Shown: positions 9,426 through 18,503, counted from the stretch's first letter. The stretch: DNA of 64,000 nucleotides from Entomomonas sp. E2T0 (GCF_025985425.1 NZ_CP094972.1:1984001-2048000), one strand, 5' to 3'. Notes: generated from the letters alone by a model not told the origin. Program-made: numbers and translations.

Positions 9426-10685
9426 ATGCCATCGCCACGTCGTAGTCGTTATTACATTAGCTACTTTATTGCTATGCTATTAACTGGCGTGATTGCTGGG
9501 TTAGTAGGATTATTGTTATCTATACTGTTGCATATTGTACAACGTTTAGCTTTTGGTTATAACCTACAACAATTTTTTTCTAATGAAAGTTTTTTAGAGG
9601 TTGTTAGATCATCAGATCCTTTGCGCAGAGTAATTGCTTTAGTAATTTGCGGACTAGTGGTGGGTATAGGTTGGTGGGCGTTATACCGTTATGGTAAAAA
9701 ACTAGTCAGTATTAGCCAAGCGGTGAAAGCTAATCCGCCTAAAATGCCCATTTTAACAACATGGGCGAATGATCTATTACAGATCGTCTCAGTAGGCTTA
9801 GGTTCACCATTAGGGCGTGAATTAGCCCCTCGTGAGGCCAGTGCATCTTTAACTGGTTGGTTAGCGCAAAAGCTAGGTTTAACGGTTCCTGATGCACAGG
9901 TTATGCTTGCCTGTGGTGCAGGGGCTGGTCTAGCCGCTGTTTATAATATTCCCTTAGCTGGCGCATTATTTACCCTAGAAGTCTTACTGGTTACTTTTCG
10001 TTGGACTTGTGTTGTTCCTGCTCTTTTTACCTCTACCTTAGCGGCTGTGATTGCTTGGTCAGGCTTAGGTAATGCCCACCAATATCATGTGGGCGATATA
10101 ACGCTTAGCTACTCGTTAGTGATCTGGGCTGTTTTGGTTGGGCCGATTATTGGTTGTGCGGCTTATTACTTTGTACAAGCCACCAGTGCCGCACAAAATA
10201 AAGCGCCGAAAGATGGGCGGTTAATTCCCCTAGCACTTATTAACTTTTTAATAATAGGGTTGCTGGCTATCCCATTACCTGAGCTATTAGGCAATGGTAA
10301 AGGACCTCTACAATTAGGCTTTGATGGTGCATTAAGTATCAAGTTAGTGGCTATTTTATTAATCGTTCGTTTTTGTATTACCATCACTTCATTAAGGGTA
10401 GGGGCTAAAGGTGGCTTACTCACACCAGGTTTAATGCATGGTGCATTATTAGCTATCTTGCTAGGCAGTGTTTGGAACTTAGTCTTTCCCGTTGTGCCGA
10501 TGAGTGCGTTTGCTATTATAGGGGCTACCGCCTTTCTAGCGGCTTCTATGAAAATGCCGATCACGGCAATGGTGCTTATGCTAGAAGTAACGCGAACTAA
10601 TCATGATAGCTTGATTCCCATGTTATTTGCAGTGGTAGGTTCAGTGGCTATGTTTAATTTGCTGAAAAAAGTCAGTATTTATTAG
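9426..10685 (+). CDS. ClC-family chloride channel/transporter
   Basis: A 419-residue polytopic membrane protein with the ClC core. It has GLGSPLGRELAPREAS (about residues 120-135; the Glu of GRE occupies the gating position), GAGLAAVYNIPLAGALFTLE and the late GAKGGLLTPGL segment. The usual GREGP is GRELAP, seen in a divergent ClC branch. It may exchange chloride or another halide for protons; there is no CBS domain. It ends at a hairpin shared with the convergent gene. Confidence 0.85.
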   Translation: MPSPRRSRYYISYFIAMLLTGVIAGLVGLLLSILLHIVQRLAFGYNLQQFFSNESFLEVVRSSDPLRRVIALVICGLVVGIGWWALYRYGKKLVSISQAVKANPPKMPILTTWANDLLQIVSVGLGSPLGRELAPREASASLTGWLAQKLGLTVPDAQVMLACGAGAGLAAVYNIPLAGALFTLEVLLVTFRWTCVVPALFTSTLAAVIAWSGLGNAHQYHVGDITLSYSLVIWAVLVGPIIGCAAYYFVQATSAAQNKAPKDGRLIPLALINFLIIGLLAIPLPELLGNGKGPLQLGFDGALSIKLVAILLIVRFCITITSLRVGAKGGLLTPGLMHGALLAILLGSVWNLVFPVVPMSAFAIIGATAFLAASMKMPITAMVLMLEVTRTNHDSLIPMLFAVVGSVAMFNLLKKVSIY

Positions 10686-10690
10686 TACTA

Positions 10691-10714
10691 CCAACCTGTT
10701 ATTATTCAGGTTGG
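10691..10714 (+). terminator. Terminator after the ClC gene
   Basis: CCAACCTG (10691-10698) pairs with CAGGTTGG (10707-10714) around TTATTATT, followed shortly by CTTTT. It overlaps the 3' end of the convergent gene at 10702. Confidence 0.6.
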
Positions 10715-11556
10715 CAATCTTTTGGTAAATCAGCTTGTGTTAAATCAGACTGACAGGTCCAATCAGAATCACTATTAGGTGATGGTTGATTATTAGGTTC
10801 TACATACAGAGAGTAAGTAACCGTTTTATTTTTAAAGTGGTTAGGTAGTGGTGCTTCATTTTTATAGGTAGCTGTTATATCACAACCTGACACTTCAATA
10901 CCTTTTAGAAAACGGACTGACAACTCTTCAGGAGCAGATAGGCCAAGCTCTTGATTATTAGTAGGGCAACGCTTTTGTTCGCTATAAAACTGAGCTACCA
11001 TCATTTTAGGTAACAACATAAGTGAAGAAAGCTCATTTAAAGCATCTGCTTTTAACAGTGCAGGGTTATGCGTTCTATAGGCCATTACAAAACCATCGAT
11101 AACTTGTGTATCATCTTGTGTTAGATAAGGAAATACTTGGCTTTTACAATCTTTAGGGGGAGCAAGTTCAGCGGGGCCATCAAAACTACATTCACCTACT
11201 AATACTTGTAGTTCTTTAGTATTCGGTTTAATCGTTAGCGTTTTACCTTGTAAGGTTTCTGCAACAGGGGCTTGATTGGTGTAACTAACAGTGACGTAAC
11301 AGTTTTCATCAATAGTTGCTGCTGCTAATAAATTAGCAGTTAATTGATTAATATTCTGCAACCCAATATCTTTAAGACTATGAGGACATTCTGCATAGAG
11401 CTTATTAAAATAACGTCCAGCTTCTACAATTTCTTGTGCTAATAAAAAGCCCATAGCTGCCTGATGTTGCTCCAGCGATGGTTTTGAATTAGTCTCAGTA
11501 GCTGTAGCAAACTGCACACTAAATACTAAACTAGCAATGGCTATTACTTTTTTCAT
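10702..11556 (-). CDS. Secreted protein with two type IV pilin-like C-terminal domains
   Basis: 284 residues with a classical signal peptide (MKKVIAIASLVFSVQFATAT). Two halves repeat the same pattern. Each has a helix with AEC or KRC and a downstream GLQN/GLSA segment, a VTVSYTNQAP or ITATYKNEAP strand, a GKTLTIKPN-type or NKTVTYSLYV strand, and an ending of C-x(n)-PPKDC or WTC-x(n)-LPKDC. That last part is the disulfide-closed end of type IV pilin globular domains. The prepilin leader and assembly helix are absent, so it cannot be a pilus subunit by the usual route. Its role is unknown; it sits just downstream of the VgrG island. Confidence 0.6.
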   Translation of the reverse strand: MKKVIAIASLVFSVQFATATETNSKPSLEQHQAAMGFLLAQEIVEAGRYFNKLYAECPHSLKDIGLQNINQLTANLLAAATIDENCYVTVSYTNQAPVAETLQGKTLTIKPNTKELQVLVGECSFDGPAELAPPKDCKSQVFPYLTQDDTQVIDGFVMAYRTHNPALLKADALNELSSLMLLPKMMVAQFYSEQKRCPTNNQELGLSAPEELSVRFLKGIEVSGCDITATYKNEAPLPNHFKNKTVTYSLYVEPNNQPSPNSDSDWTCQSDLTQADLPKDCQPE

Positions 11557-11693
11557 TATTTTGTACCTAACAGGCAGCAGTTAATTAAAGGAATATTATA
11601 AACCAATTATAAATCTAGCTAAGTAAATTAGCTTAAAGTAATGTGATGCAGTACAAAAAATAATAAATTTAATTAACATTAAAAACCTATTTG

Positions 11694-12992
11694 TTAAGGT
11701 ATCTGCGTAACAATAATGCCTCCTGCTAAATGCTCTAAAAAGTCTTTTAAGGTTAATCCCTTTCTAGTAGTCATTAGCTTACCTTGTGCAAATAGTTTTA
11801 ATGATACCTTAGCCATATAAGGTGTTTCATGGTTAACCTCAGCATTACTACCATCATCAACCCTTAGCTTATCCTCCCATACAACCCACCGCATTTCATT
11901 TTGATGAGGAGGGGAGTAAAGTATAGAGTTACCTATCATGGTTAAAGTATGGGTATCAGAACTAACGTAATTATTAATCTCACAGACTTCTCTTTGTCTT
12001 AAATGGCGTCCAAAAATAGCATCTACGGCATAAGTTTTTAAACATTTTGCGCCAAGGCTTTCAAACCAAGAGGTTATTCTACCCTCAAAAATAATACCCG
12101 AAAGCTTATTAGAGGGAGAGTCATAAGGAAAAACAAGATTTTCTGCATCACACAGGCTGGCAAGTGTTATCCAGTCAATAGCAGGTACTTTTACAACGTC
12201 TTTGCGTAAAGACGGATCATATTCAAAAAAGTTGATGGGACGAGTACAGGCAGTACTAGGTATGATAGTTTTAGAGCCTATTTTTGTTCTACCATCTTCC
12301 CAAAGTTCTCGTACTATTTGTTGGTATAAGTCTGGTCGATCATTTAATAAGCAATAAAAAAATGCTGCTGGTGCGCATAGATTAGAGCTTCCTTGATCGG
12401 GGTAAGATAAATTTTGCGTTAACTTTTCTTCAAAGGATAAAGATTTTCTACTACCTGTCGGGTAAGGGCGTAATCTTGCTTTTAAATCTGCCTCAACTCT
12501 TGTTTTGGTAAATGGATCATCAGGGTCGTCAATAGGGTGTTCAGGCGCAATAAATACCCTTTCTTTACAAGAAATTTTTAATTGATAAGTATTAACCTGT
12601 CCATCAGTCGTTTTTTGGGTGGGTTGAGTGGTTTCAAAGTAACAAACATTGGTTCTCGATGTTCTATCAGCATTGCCATCAGTAGCAAAATCTAATAAAG
12701 AAACAATGCTTGTTGCAGGTTTATCTAATACCTCAATAAACTCATCACCGATTTTGCGATATAGCATAACCTCCATAATATAGTTAATGCTTTTAATATT
12801 ATATCCTCTAGAGGGAATATCTACAGTTTCATGCCGTTGTGTCATATAGTTTGCCTGTACAGGGCGTTTATTTGTCATGGGTACCGCATAAAACCGCGTA
12901 CCATTAATATCCCTGTAAACCTGCATGGTATAAAAAAGTTCATTATAAGAAACATTAGACTCTACTCGAGTATATACAGTGTATTTCGCCAT
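11694..12992 (-). CDS. Candidate T6SS cargo effector, cysteine-hydrolase fold (paralog C)
   Basis: 432 residues, paralogous to the proteins at 14369-15682 and 39562-40905. An N-terminal half of about 180 residues (with YFETTQPTQK and DPFTK) is shared and may be the loading domain. The C-terminal half holds Gln200-x5-Cys206 in a CAPAAFFYC block, His348 in DTHTLTMIG, and Asp374 in VVWEDKLRVDDG, laid out like a C39/papain-type Cys-His-Asp triad. The Gly after the catalytic Cys in the other copy is Ala here. It is the last gene of the vgrG operon, next to three small lipoproteins. No signal peptide fits export by a VgrG spike. The function is inferred; the substrate (peptide or peptidoglycan) is unknown. 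Confidence 0.6.
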   Translation of the reverse strand: MAKYTVYTRVESNVSYNELFYTMQVYRDINGTRFYAVPMTNKRPVQANYMTQRHETVDIPSRGYNIKSINYIMEVMLYRKIGDEFIEVLDKPATSIVSLLDFATDGNADRTSRTNVCYFETTQPTQKTTDGQVNTYQLKISCKERVFIAPEHPIDDPDDPFTKTRVEADLKARLRPYPTGSRKSLSFEEKLTQNLSYPDQGSSNLCAPAAFFYCLLNDRPDLYQQIVRELWEDGRTKIGSKTIIPSTACTRPINFFEYDPSLRKDVVKVPAIDWITLASLCDAENLVFPYDSPSNKLSGIIFEGRITSWFESLGAKCLKTYAVDAIFGRHLRQREVCEINNYVSSDTHTLTMIGNSILYSPPHQNEMRWVVWEDKLRVDDGSNAEVNHETPYMAKVSLKLFAQGKLMTTRKGLTLKDFLEHLAGGIIVTQIP

Positions 12993-13112
12993 AGTATTAA
13001 TTCCTTTAAGTCTTATATAAACAACAAAAACTACTTAAATATGATGCTAAATCGTTTTATTCCCTTTTTACCCTTAAAAAAATGGATATATTATTAATAA
13101 CTTTAGTTTTCA

Positions 13113-13505
13113 TTATTGTTTTACTTTTATTATGTAAGTTTTATCAAAAATATTACGTACTTTATATAACACTCCATGTGAAGGAGTTATATTGCCAGAT
13201 ACATTAACCTTAATCTCTGTTAATTGGTTAGGAGTTCCCTGAACAACAATACAACTCAATGCATTAGATGATGAGTCATTAGGATCACAGATATTTGTGG
13301 TTAAGCCAGAATTAGAAGGCATTATTGGTACATTGAATGAACGAATATTTCCACCATTTGTATGAATAATAATTTTTGCATAATATGGTTTTCCTATTGT
13401 AGCATCTGGCAAACTTTCAGGAGTCACAAGGAGGTTTTCAGTAACAGTACATCCACTGATTAGAAGAATAGTATTTATCATGAATACATTAATAAGTTTT
13501 TTCAT
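13113..13505 (-). CDS. Small lipoprotein, candidate immunity protein (3)
   Basis: The ATG at 13505 gives MKKLINVFMINTILLISGC, a lipobox with Cys19. The mature part starts with the family block TPESLPDATIGKPYYAKI and ends FDKTYIIKVKQ. Residues after Cys do not include Asp at +2, which suggests outer-membrane sorting. It is more divergent than the two copies upstream and has two extra cysteines. It lies directly before effector paralog C, so it could protect against that protein. Confidence 0.6.
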   Translation of the reverse strand: MKKLINVFMINTILLISGCTVTENLLVTPESLPDATIGKPYYAKIIIHTNGGNIRSFNVPIMPSNSGLTTNICDPNDSSSNALSCIVVQGTPNQLTEIKVNVSGNITPSHGVLYKVRNIFDKTYIIKVKQ

Positions 13506-13582
13506 AAAATTAAGGTATTTTTGTACCATTTCTCCATAAATATATTTTATAACTTCCTTTAAATTACTCTTACGTTGAAAAG

Positions 13583-13957
13583 CTATTCTTTCTCTTTTAC
13601 TTTAATCACGTAAGTTTTTTCAAAGTCAGAAGGTGCTCTCCAACCTGTAGGTATCATGCCTCCACGTATCTTTATGGTAACAGTTTCTGTTGTTAATGGC
13701 TTACCATGTACAATAAGACTGTTATAAAACCCGCTTTCTTTGTTAGGGTTTCGTTCTACCCATAATCTATTTGAAGTTGAAGTACTTTTAAACCCACTTG
13801 CTGTCACAGGACCAGAACCACCATTAATTTCAATTTCAGCATAATAAGGTTTTCCAACAATTGCTTCAGGTAATGTGTCAGGAGTAATTATTACTTTTGA
13901 CGGAGTACAACCTATTAGTAAAAAATATAGTACAAATACAGATATCCTTATAAACAT
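13583..13957 (-). CDS. Small lipoprotein, candidate immunity protein (2)
   Basis: 124 residues with the lipobox LLIGC near residue 17. The mature domain has TPDTLPEAIVGKPYYAEI followed by NGGSGPV and ends FEKTYVIKVKEKE. The LP-x-G-x-x-Y-x-GG pattern resembles the He_PIG/cadherin-like Ig family. An AAGGAG ribosome site lies upstream. Its close relatives flank it and recur at 40911, each time beside an effector paralog, which is how periplasmic immunity proteins are usually arranged. The role is inferred. Confidence 0.6.
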   Translation of the reverse strand: MFIRISVFVLYFLLIGCTPSKVIITPDTLPEAIVGKPYYAEIEINGGSGPVTASGFKSTSTSNRLWVERNPNKESGFYNSLIVHGKPLTTETVTIKIRGGMIPTGWRAPSDFEKTYVIKVKEKE

Positions 13958-13996
13958 ATTTAAAAACTCCTTTTTAATTACTCTTATCCTAAAAAA

Positions 13997-14362
13997 TTAT
14001 TTACTCTCTTTAACTTTAATTACATAAGTTTTTTCGAATTTTGGATCACTATTAAAAAAAGATGGAGCCATATCTCCTGTTATCTTTACCATAATGAGTT
14101 CTGTAGTTTCTGGTTTTCCAATGATAATACTCTTATTATAATTCCCCCAACCAGCTTTAGGATTAGGCTCTAAGAAAAGTACATTTGGAGTTATAACGCT
14201 ATTTACAGATGTTACACGACCTGTTCCACCAGTGATTTCAATTTCTGTATAGTATAGTTCTCCTACAACAGCATCGGGTAACTTATCAGGCGTAATAATA
14301 ACTTTTGGAGTACACCCTATTAGTAAAAAAATTACTATAAGTATAAGGCCTAATTTTTTCAT
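13997..14362 (-). CDS. Small lipoprotein, candidate immunity protein (1)
   Basis: 121 residues: MKKLGLILIVIFLLIGC lipobox, then TPDKLPDAVVGELYYTEI, GGTGRV and a terminal FEKTYVIKVKESK. It is a single Ig-like (He_PIG-type) domain on a lipid anchor, starting 6 bp after the stop of effector paralog A, so the two are almost certainly translated from one mRNA. Cognate immunity to that effector is the simplest reading. Confidence 0.63.
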   Translation of the reverse strand: MKKLGLILIVIFLLIGCTPKVIITPDKLPDAVVGELYYTEIEITGGTGRVTSVNSVITPNVLFLEPNPKAGWGNYNKSIIIGKPETTELIMVKITGDMAPSFFNSDPKFEKTYVIKVKESK

Positions 14363-14368
14363 TGGTTA

Positions 14369-15682
14369 TTATGGTATTTTAGAAAATACCAACCCTCCAA
14401 AAGTATGTTTTAGAAATTGATCTAAGGTAAGATTATCTTCTAGTTGCTGATTTACTTCACCCCATGAAAATAATTTTAACTGTACTTTCTCTGTTAATGG
14501 TGTAGCGGTTGTTACTTCTGTACCATCCAATAATCTCACTTTATCCTCCCAAATAATCCAATGATCTTTGGTAATAGAGTTTTCACCTCTAGTGAGCATA
14601 CCAGCTCTAATTAAACTTACTACATGATGGTCTGAAGAGATATAATTATTTAGTATACTAATAGCTTGTAAATTACTATGGGAAATACTGATATTATCGT
14701 ATTTTTTAGTGGCACCTGCTTTTCTAAACCATTTTTCTAATACTCTCCACATGGTCACAGCGCCTGCCCAGTTCCACCAAAGAAAGCCACCACTAGGAGA
14801 GTTAATAGAAAAAAGAGCGGTATTTTCAGTATCCCTTAAACTGGCCATTGTTATCCAATCAATAGCAGGTATTTTAGGTTTGCCATTTTCTCTAAAGAAT
14901 TTTGTAGGATGCCTTACACTGTTATCTGCTTCCATTTTTAAAGCGCCTATTTTTGTTTCCCCAGATTCCCATAATTCTTTAATAATTTGTTGATAAATAT
15001 CTGGTCGGTCTTGTTGTATACAATAGAAAAAAGCAGCAGGTCCACAAAACATTGATTGATCTTGATATGGATAAAATAAAACACGCCTTCTTTCTTTTTG
15101 AAGTTGTTGTCCTGTTTGATTTTCACTTGCACTTAATGATGGATCAAATTGAATGGAGGGCACAGGCCTAGTCATTCTAACTTTTAACTCATCCTCAACC
15201 TTTTGCTTAGTAAAAGGGTCAAGTGGATCACCTATACCATGTTCCTTAGCTTCAAATATTCTAGGTTTAGAGGATATATTTAATTGAAAAACATTAACCT
15301 GACCATTTCGCTCTTTTTGGGTTGGTTGAGTCGTTTCAAAATACTCAAACTCTCTGGAGGCACCCCAGTCTTTATCCGTTGTTTGAAAACCCTTTAAAGG
15401 CACGATGGCAGTCATTGGGTCTTGGTTCATCTTGATATAGTCAACACCCACCTTACGATAGAGATCAATAGACAGAATATAGCAAGTTTCTGGTGGATCA
15501 TTGATATCTAGTGAGGGATGCAATTGGGTTTTATTCCCAGCCTGTAATGGATATTTGCCTGTAGGCCTTAGGGCAAAGGTTTCATTACCTGACCAATCCG
15601 TTTTATACAGTTCCATAGCATAGTAAAGATTTTCTGGGGCTGTATTGGTTTTTATTGTTGCAGATATATTATATATAGTCAT
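14369..15682 (-). CDS. Candidate T6SS cargo effector, cysteine-hydrolase fold (paralog A)
   Basis: 437 residues directly after vgrG (11 bp gap). The first 175 residues are nearly the same as in the copy at 39562: 50 of the first 60 residues are identical by eye. The C-terminal half has Gln207 and Cys213 in QSMFCGPAAFFYC, His353 in DHHVVSLI and Asp380 in WIIWEDKV, a layout expected for C39/papain-like cysteine peptidases or amidases. No signal peptide or membrane segment. Position between a VgrG and a lipoprotein argues for a periplasm-acting toxin delivered by the spike. I do not recognise it as a named Tae/Tge/Tle family. The enzymatic class is a motif-level inference. Confidence 0.63.
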   Translation of the reverse strand: MTIYNISATIKTNTAPENLYYAMELYKTDWSGNETFALRPTGKYPLQAGNKTQLHPSLDINDPPETCYILSIDLYRKVGVDYIKMNQDPMTAIVPLKGFQTTDKDWGASREFEYFETTQPTQKERNGQVNVFQLNISSKPRIFEAKEHGIGDPLDPFTKQKVEDELKVRMTRPVPSIQFDPSLSASENQTGQQLQKERRRVLFYPYQDQSMFCGPAAFFYCIQQDRPDIYQQIIKELWESGETKIGALKMEADNSVRHPTKFFRENGKPKIPAIDWITMASLRDTENTALFSINSPSGGFLWWNWAGAVTMWRVLEKWFRKAGATKKYDNISISHSNLQAISILNNYISSDHHVVSLIRAGMLTRGENSITKDHWIIWEDKVRLLDGTEVTTATPLTEKVQLKLFSWGEVNQQLEDNLTLDQFLKHTFGGLVFSKIP

Positions 15683-15693
15683 GGTTTGATTAC

Positions 15694-18231
15694 CTACCCT
15701 ATATCCAATGTTTGATTAACATTAAATAGATGAACACCGACGTCTTCAGGCGCGTAGCTATAGACTGGTTGAGTATAGCCTTGGCCGTCTGTAATATCGG
15801 TGATGGTCTGGTTATTGGGTAGGGTCATCACATATTTAGTGTAGACATAAGGTTTGTTGTTATCATCGGTTAATAGATAACGCAAACTATGATCGGTATT
15901 TCTATTGGCTGTAGTTGCTACGCCAGAACCCATCATTGGTTGAATAGTTTCCTCATCTTCCCAAAGATGGACAATAATTTTTTCAGGCTCATTAGTATGG
16001 AAGGTTTCTGTATAACCCTCTGTATCGGTAACACCTCTAACGGTTTTATTGTCAGGTAGAATGGCTATATATTTACTATTAATATAAGGCTTACCTGTTA
16101 CATCATCAGCCAGTTGGTATTTTAGGTTATAGGTAAAACTCTCGGTTGGTTTTAAGGTAACAGGGGGCGAGGCAACACTTGCCACGCCTTTGTATTTATG
16201 TAGTGGTGGTACAGGTACGGCAGGCGTACCTTCCATCGGTACACCGCCTGTCCATACGGGCATGGTCATCCATATCCCTGCTGGATTAAGCACGATATGT
16301 TGTCCACCTGCTTTTAAGGTAAGGGATAAACCACCATCTATCACACATTGCATACCTGCTTTTAGATGGATTTCCATGCCTGCTTCTGTGGTTAATACAG
16401 TACCTACAGTGGTATGTTCTGATAGAGCGACTTCTTTATAGTCATTCATCATTATTTGTGTTTTACGATCTAATGCTGTTAGGTGGTGTTCCTCAGCAGA
16501 GTTTTTGGTATATCGGTTATTTACAATGGTTTCACTGTGTTCATTCTGAACTTGTAAGTGGCTATTATTTCTTACTTCGGTGGTGTGGTTATTTTTGGTA
16601 AGCTGATCAAAATCTTTTTGTGCTTGCACAAAGATTTGTTCTTGGCCTGCTTTATCTTCAATCCTAAATTCGTTAGAACCAACACCCCCTTTGGAGCTTG
16701 AAGTTTTAAAAACACTTCTGGTTTTATTAGCAGGTAGATCATAGGGGAGTTTATTAACACCATTATGTAATGCACCCACTACCATAGGAAAATCGGGGTC
16801 GCCTTCTTCATATTCAATAAGCACTTCCATGCCCACTCTAGGAATAGTTACTGCACCATAGCCATCATGTGCCCAGTTGCTTCTAACCCTTACCCAATGG
16901 CTAGAGTTTTCATCATAGTTGCCTTCTCTATCCCAATGAAATTGAATTTTTACTCGGCCATATTCATCACAGTAAATTTCTTCACCTGCCGCGCCTGTAA
17001 CAATGGCTGTTTGTGCGCCTAACACTTTAGGTTTTGGGTGTAGTTTAGCAGGGCGGTAGGGTACTTCTTGTGGAGTAAGTACCATCACATTGCGATAACC
17101 TTGTGAGAAATTTTCTGAAGGAAATTGCAGTTCTTCGGTTATGGGGTAGGTAAAGTATTTATAAAGCTGGCTAGCAGAAGAAGTGCTATTGGCAGAGTGT
17201 TCCCCACCAAATGCTTCTAATACAGCAGGTTGTTTACCTGCATGTCTAATTTGATTAATTAGCCAAGGCTTTTCTGCATCTAATAAGGGGTGGTTAGTGA
17301 CTGTAATATAAAGCCCTGCATGTAAACCAACCACATCGCTATCGGCCTCTGCTAATACATGGGTAGCACGTAGCCGTTCTATTTCTACTTGAGCTAGATG
17401 ATCTGCTCTGGCTTGATCCCAATGACGACTTGGATAGTCATAACTTTCTAATTTTGGTTCTATGGCATTGTTTGCTTTTTGACTTTGTATTCCTTGCGCA
17501 TAGCCCTCAGGAATTTTCATATTAGTAAAGTTATAGTTTCTAAAGCTAGCTTCAGTGGTATGGCTAGATAGACCAATATCAAAGCGTTTAATAACCCGTT
17601 CATCTGCTACAAATCCAGTATCACTTACATATTTTATAGCTTCTTCTAAAGAGGTGAAGAAAGGATTGGCATCTGCAAAGACTAATGTGTGTTTTTCAGG
17701 TGTATGGGTGAAGTAGTAGAAGATACCTTCAGACTCAGCAAGGTGGTTAATAAAGGCGTAATCGCTTTGGTCGTACTGGGTGCAGTACTCAAGAATAGGG
17801 TAGGTTTCTTTAAGTTTAAACTCAAAATGATACCCCTGACTTAGACCATGATCTAATAGAACCGTCTGAATAATTTCTGGTACTGTTTTATTACGAAAAA
17901 CACGTTGATTAGTTCGCTTTTTTAAATGCGTTAATGTTGACGTTAAAATAATTTTAAAAGTCGTATATTCTTTACTAACAGCCCCCCGTTTAACGTTTTG
18001 TATAACTCCGTGTATACCTGATCTTTTATCTGGCGAAAACGACAAAAAAGCAGGTTTGCTTAAAAGTTGAGTAATATCAAAACGGATATGGTTACAAATT
18101 AATGTGACTTCGAACGCATAGTCACTACTGATTGCCTCTAATCCTTCAAATGAAAGAACTTGTAGTTTTGAATGACTGTCCAGTCCCTGTACTTCTAAGC
18201 TAAAATGTGTAGTATTAGCCGCATCAAACAT
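15694..18231 (-). CDS. vgrG: VgrG type VI secretion spike protein with C-terminal tandem TTR-like repeats
   Basis: 845 residues. The N-terminal gp27-like part is followed by the gp5/OB segment (HWVRVRSNWAHDGYGA, PRVGMEVLIEYEEGDPD, VVGALHNGVNKLPYDLP), then FRIEDKAGQEQIFVQAQKD and the beta-helix with a DUF2345-type end. Beyond it, two repeats of about 60 residues (about 699-760 and 781-838; DNA 15718-16137) share KPY-x-(Y/N)-x-KY-x-LP(D/N)N-x-T and a TD-x-x-GYT core. They look like transthyretin-like extensions, which in other VgrGs dock cargo. There is no PAAR, DUF4123 or other T6SS structural gene here, so this is an orphan vgrG island. It heads the operon vgrG-effector A-three lipoproteins-effector C. 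Confidence 0.93.
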   Translation of the reverse strand: MFDAANTTHFSLEVQGLDSHSKLQVLSFEGLEAISSDYAFEVTLICNHIRFDITQLLSKPAFLSFSPDKRSGIHGVIQNVKRGAVSKEYTTFKIILTSTLTHLKKRTNQRVFRNKTVPEIIQTVLLDHGLSQGYHFEFKLKETYPILEYCTQYDQSDYAFINHLAESEGIFYYFTHTPEKHTLVFADANPFFTSLEEAIKYVSDTGFVADERVIKRFDIGLSSHTTEASFRNYNFTNMKIPEGYAQGIQSQKANNAIEPKLESYDYPSRHWDQARADHLAQVEIERLRATHVLAEADSDVVGLHAGLYITVTNHPLLDAEKPWLINQIRHAGKQPAVLEAFGGEHSANSTSSASQLYKYFTYPITEELQFPSENFSQGYRNVMVLTPQEVPYRPAKLHPKPKVLGAQTAIVTGAAGEEIYCDEYGRVKIQFHWDREGNYDENSSHWVRVRSNWAHDGYGAVTIPRVGMEVLIEYEEGDPDFPMVVGALHNGVNKLPYDLPANKTRSVFKTSSSKGGVGSNEFRIEDKAGQEQIFVQAQKDFDQLTKNNHTTEVRNNSHLQVQNEHSETIVNNRYTKNSAEEHHLTALDRKTQIMMNDYKEVALSEHTTVGTVLTTEAGMEIHLKAGMQCVIDGGLSLTLKAGGQHIVLNPAGIWMTMPVWTGGVPMEGTPAVPVPPLHKYKGVASVASPPVTLKPTESFTYNLKYQLADDVTGKPYINSKYIAILPDNKTVRGVTDTEGYTETFHTNEPEKIIVHLWEDEETIQPMMGSGVATTANRNTDHSLRYLLTDDNNKPYVYTKYVMTLPNNQTITDITDGQGYTQPVYSYAPEDVGVHLFNVNQTLDIG

Positions 18232-18503
18232 AAATACCTCGCTTCATCCTTAGTAACTTATTCTATCCTAAGGTAAATTATGTACCTGATAACTTGAATT
18301 AGTTATGTAATGATACCGTCACTTTTCTAACCTTGCAATTTAATTTACTGTACTTAAATCAATACTAGGTTAAATATGACTGTAATAATGTAAGTATATT
18401 TATTACCTTATAAAAAAATAGTTGGGTATTGTATAAGTGACTTAAAGATTAAGCTTAAGCTGTGATTATTTTTAACAATACAGCTTAGGCTAGCAGGTAG
18501 TGA

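Noticed and set aside
10166-10564. Minus-strand ORF inside the ClC gene
   Set aside because: It lies wholly within a strongly conserved membrane protein gene, has low-complexity content and no ribosome site; it is an antisense shadow.
14709-14993. Plus-strand ORF inside effector A
   Set aside because: Antisense to a gene conserved among three paralogs; the matching part of the other paralogs does not keep it open.
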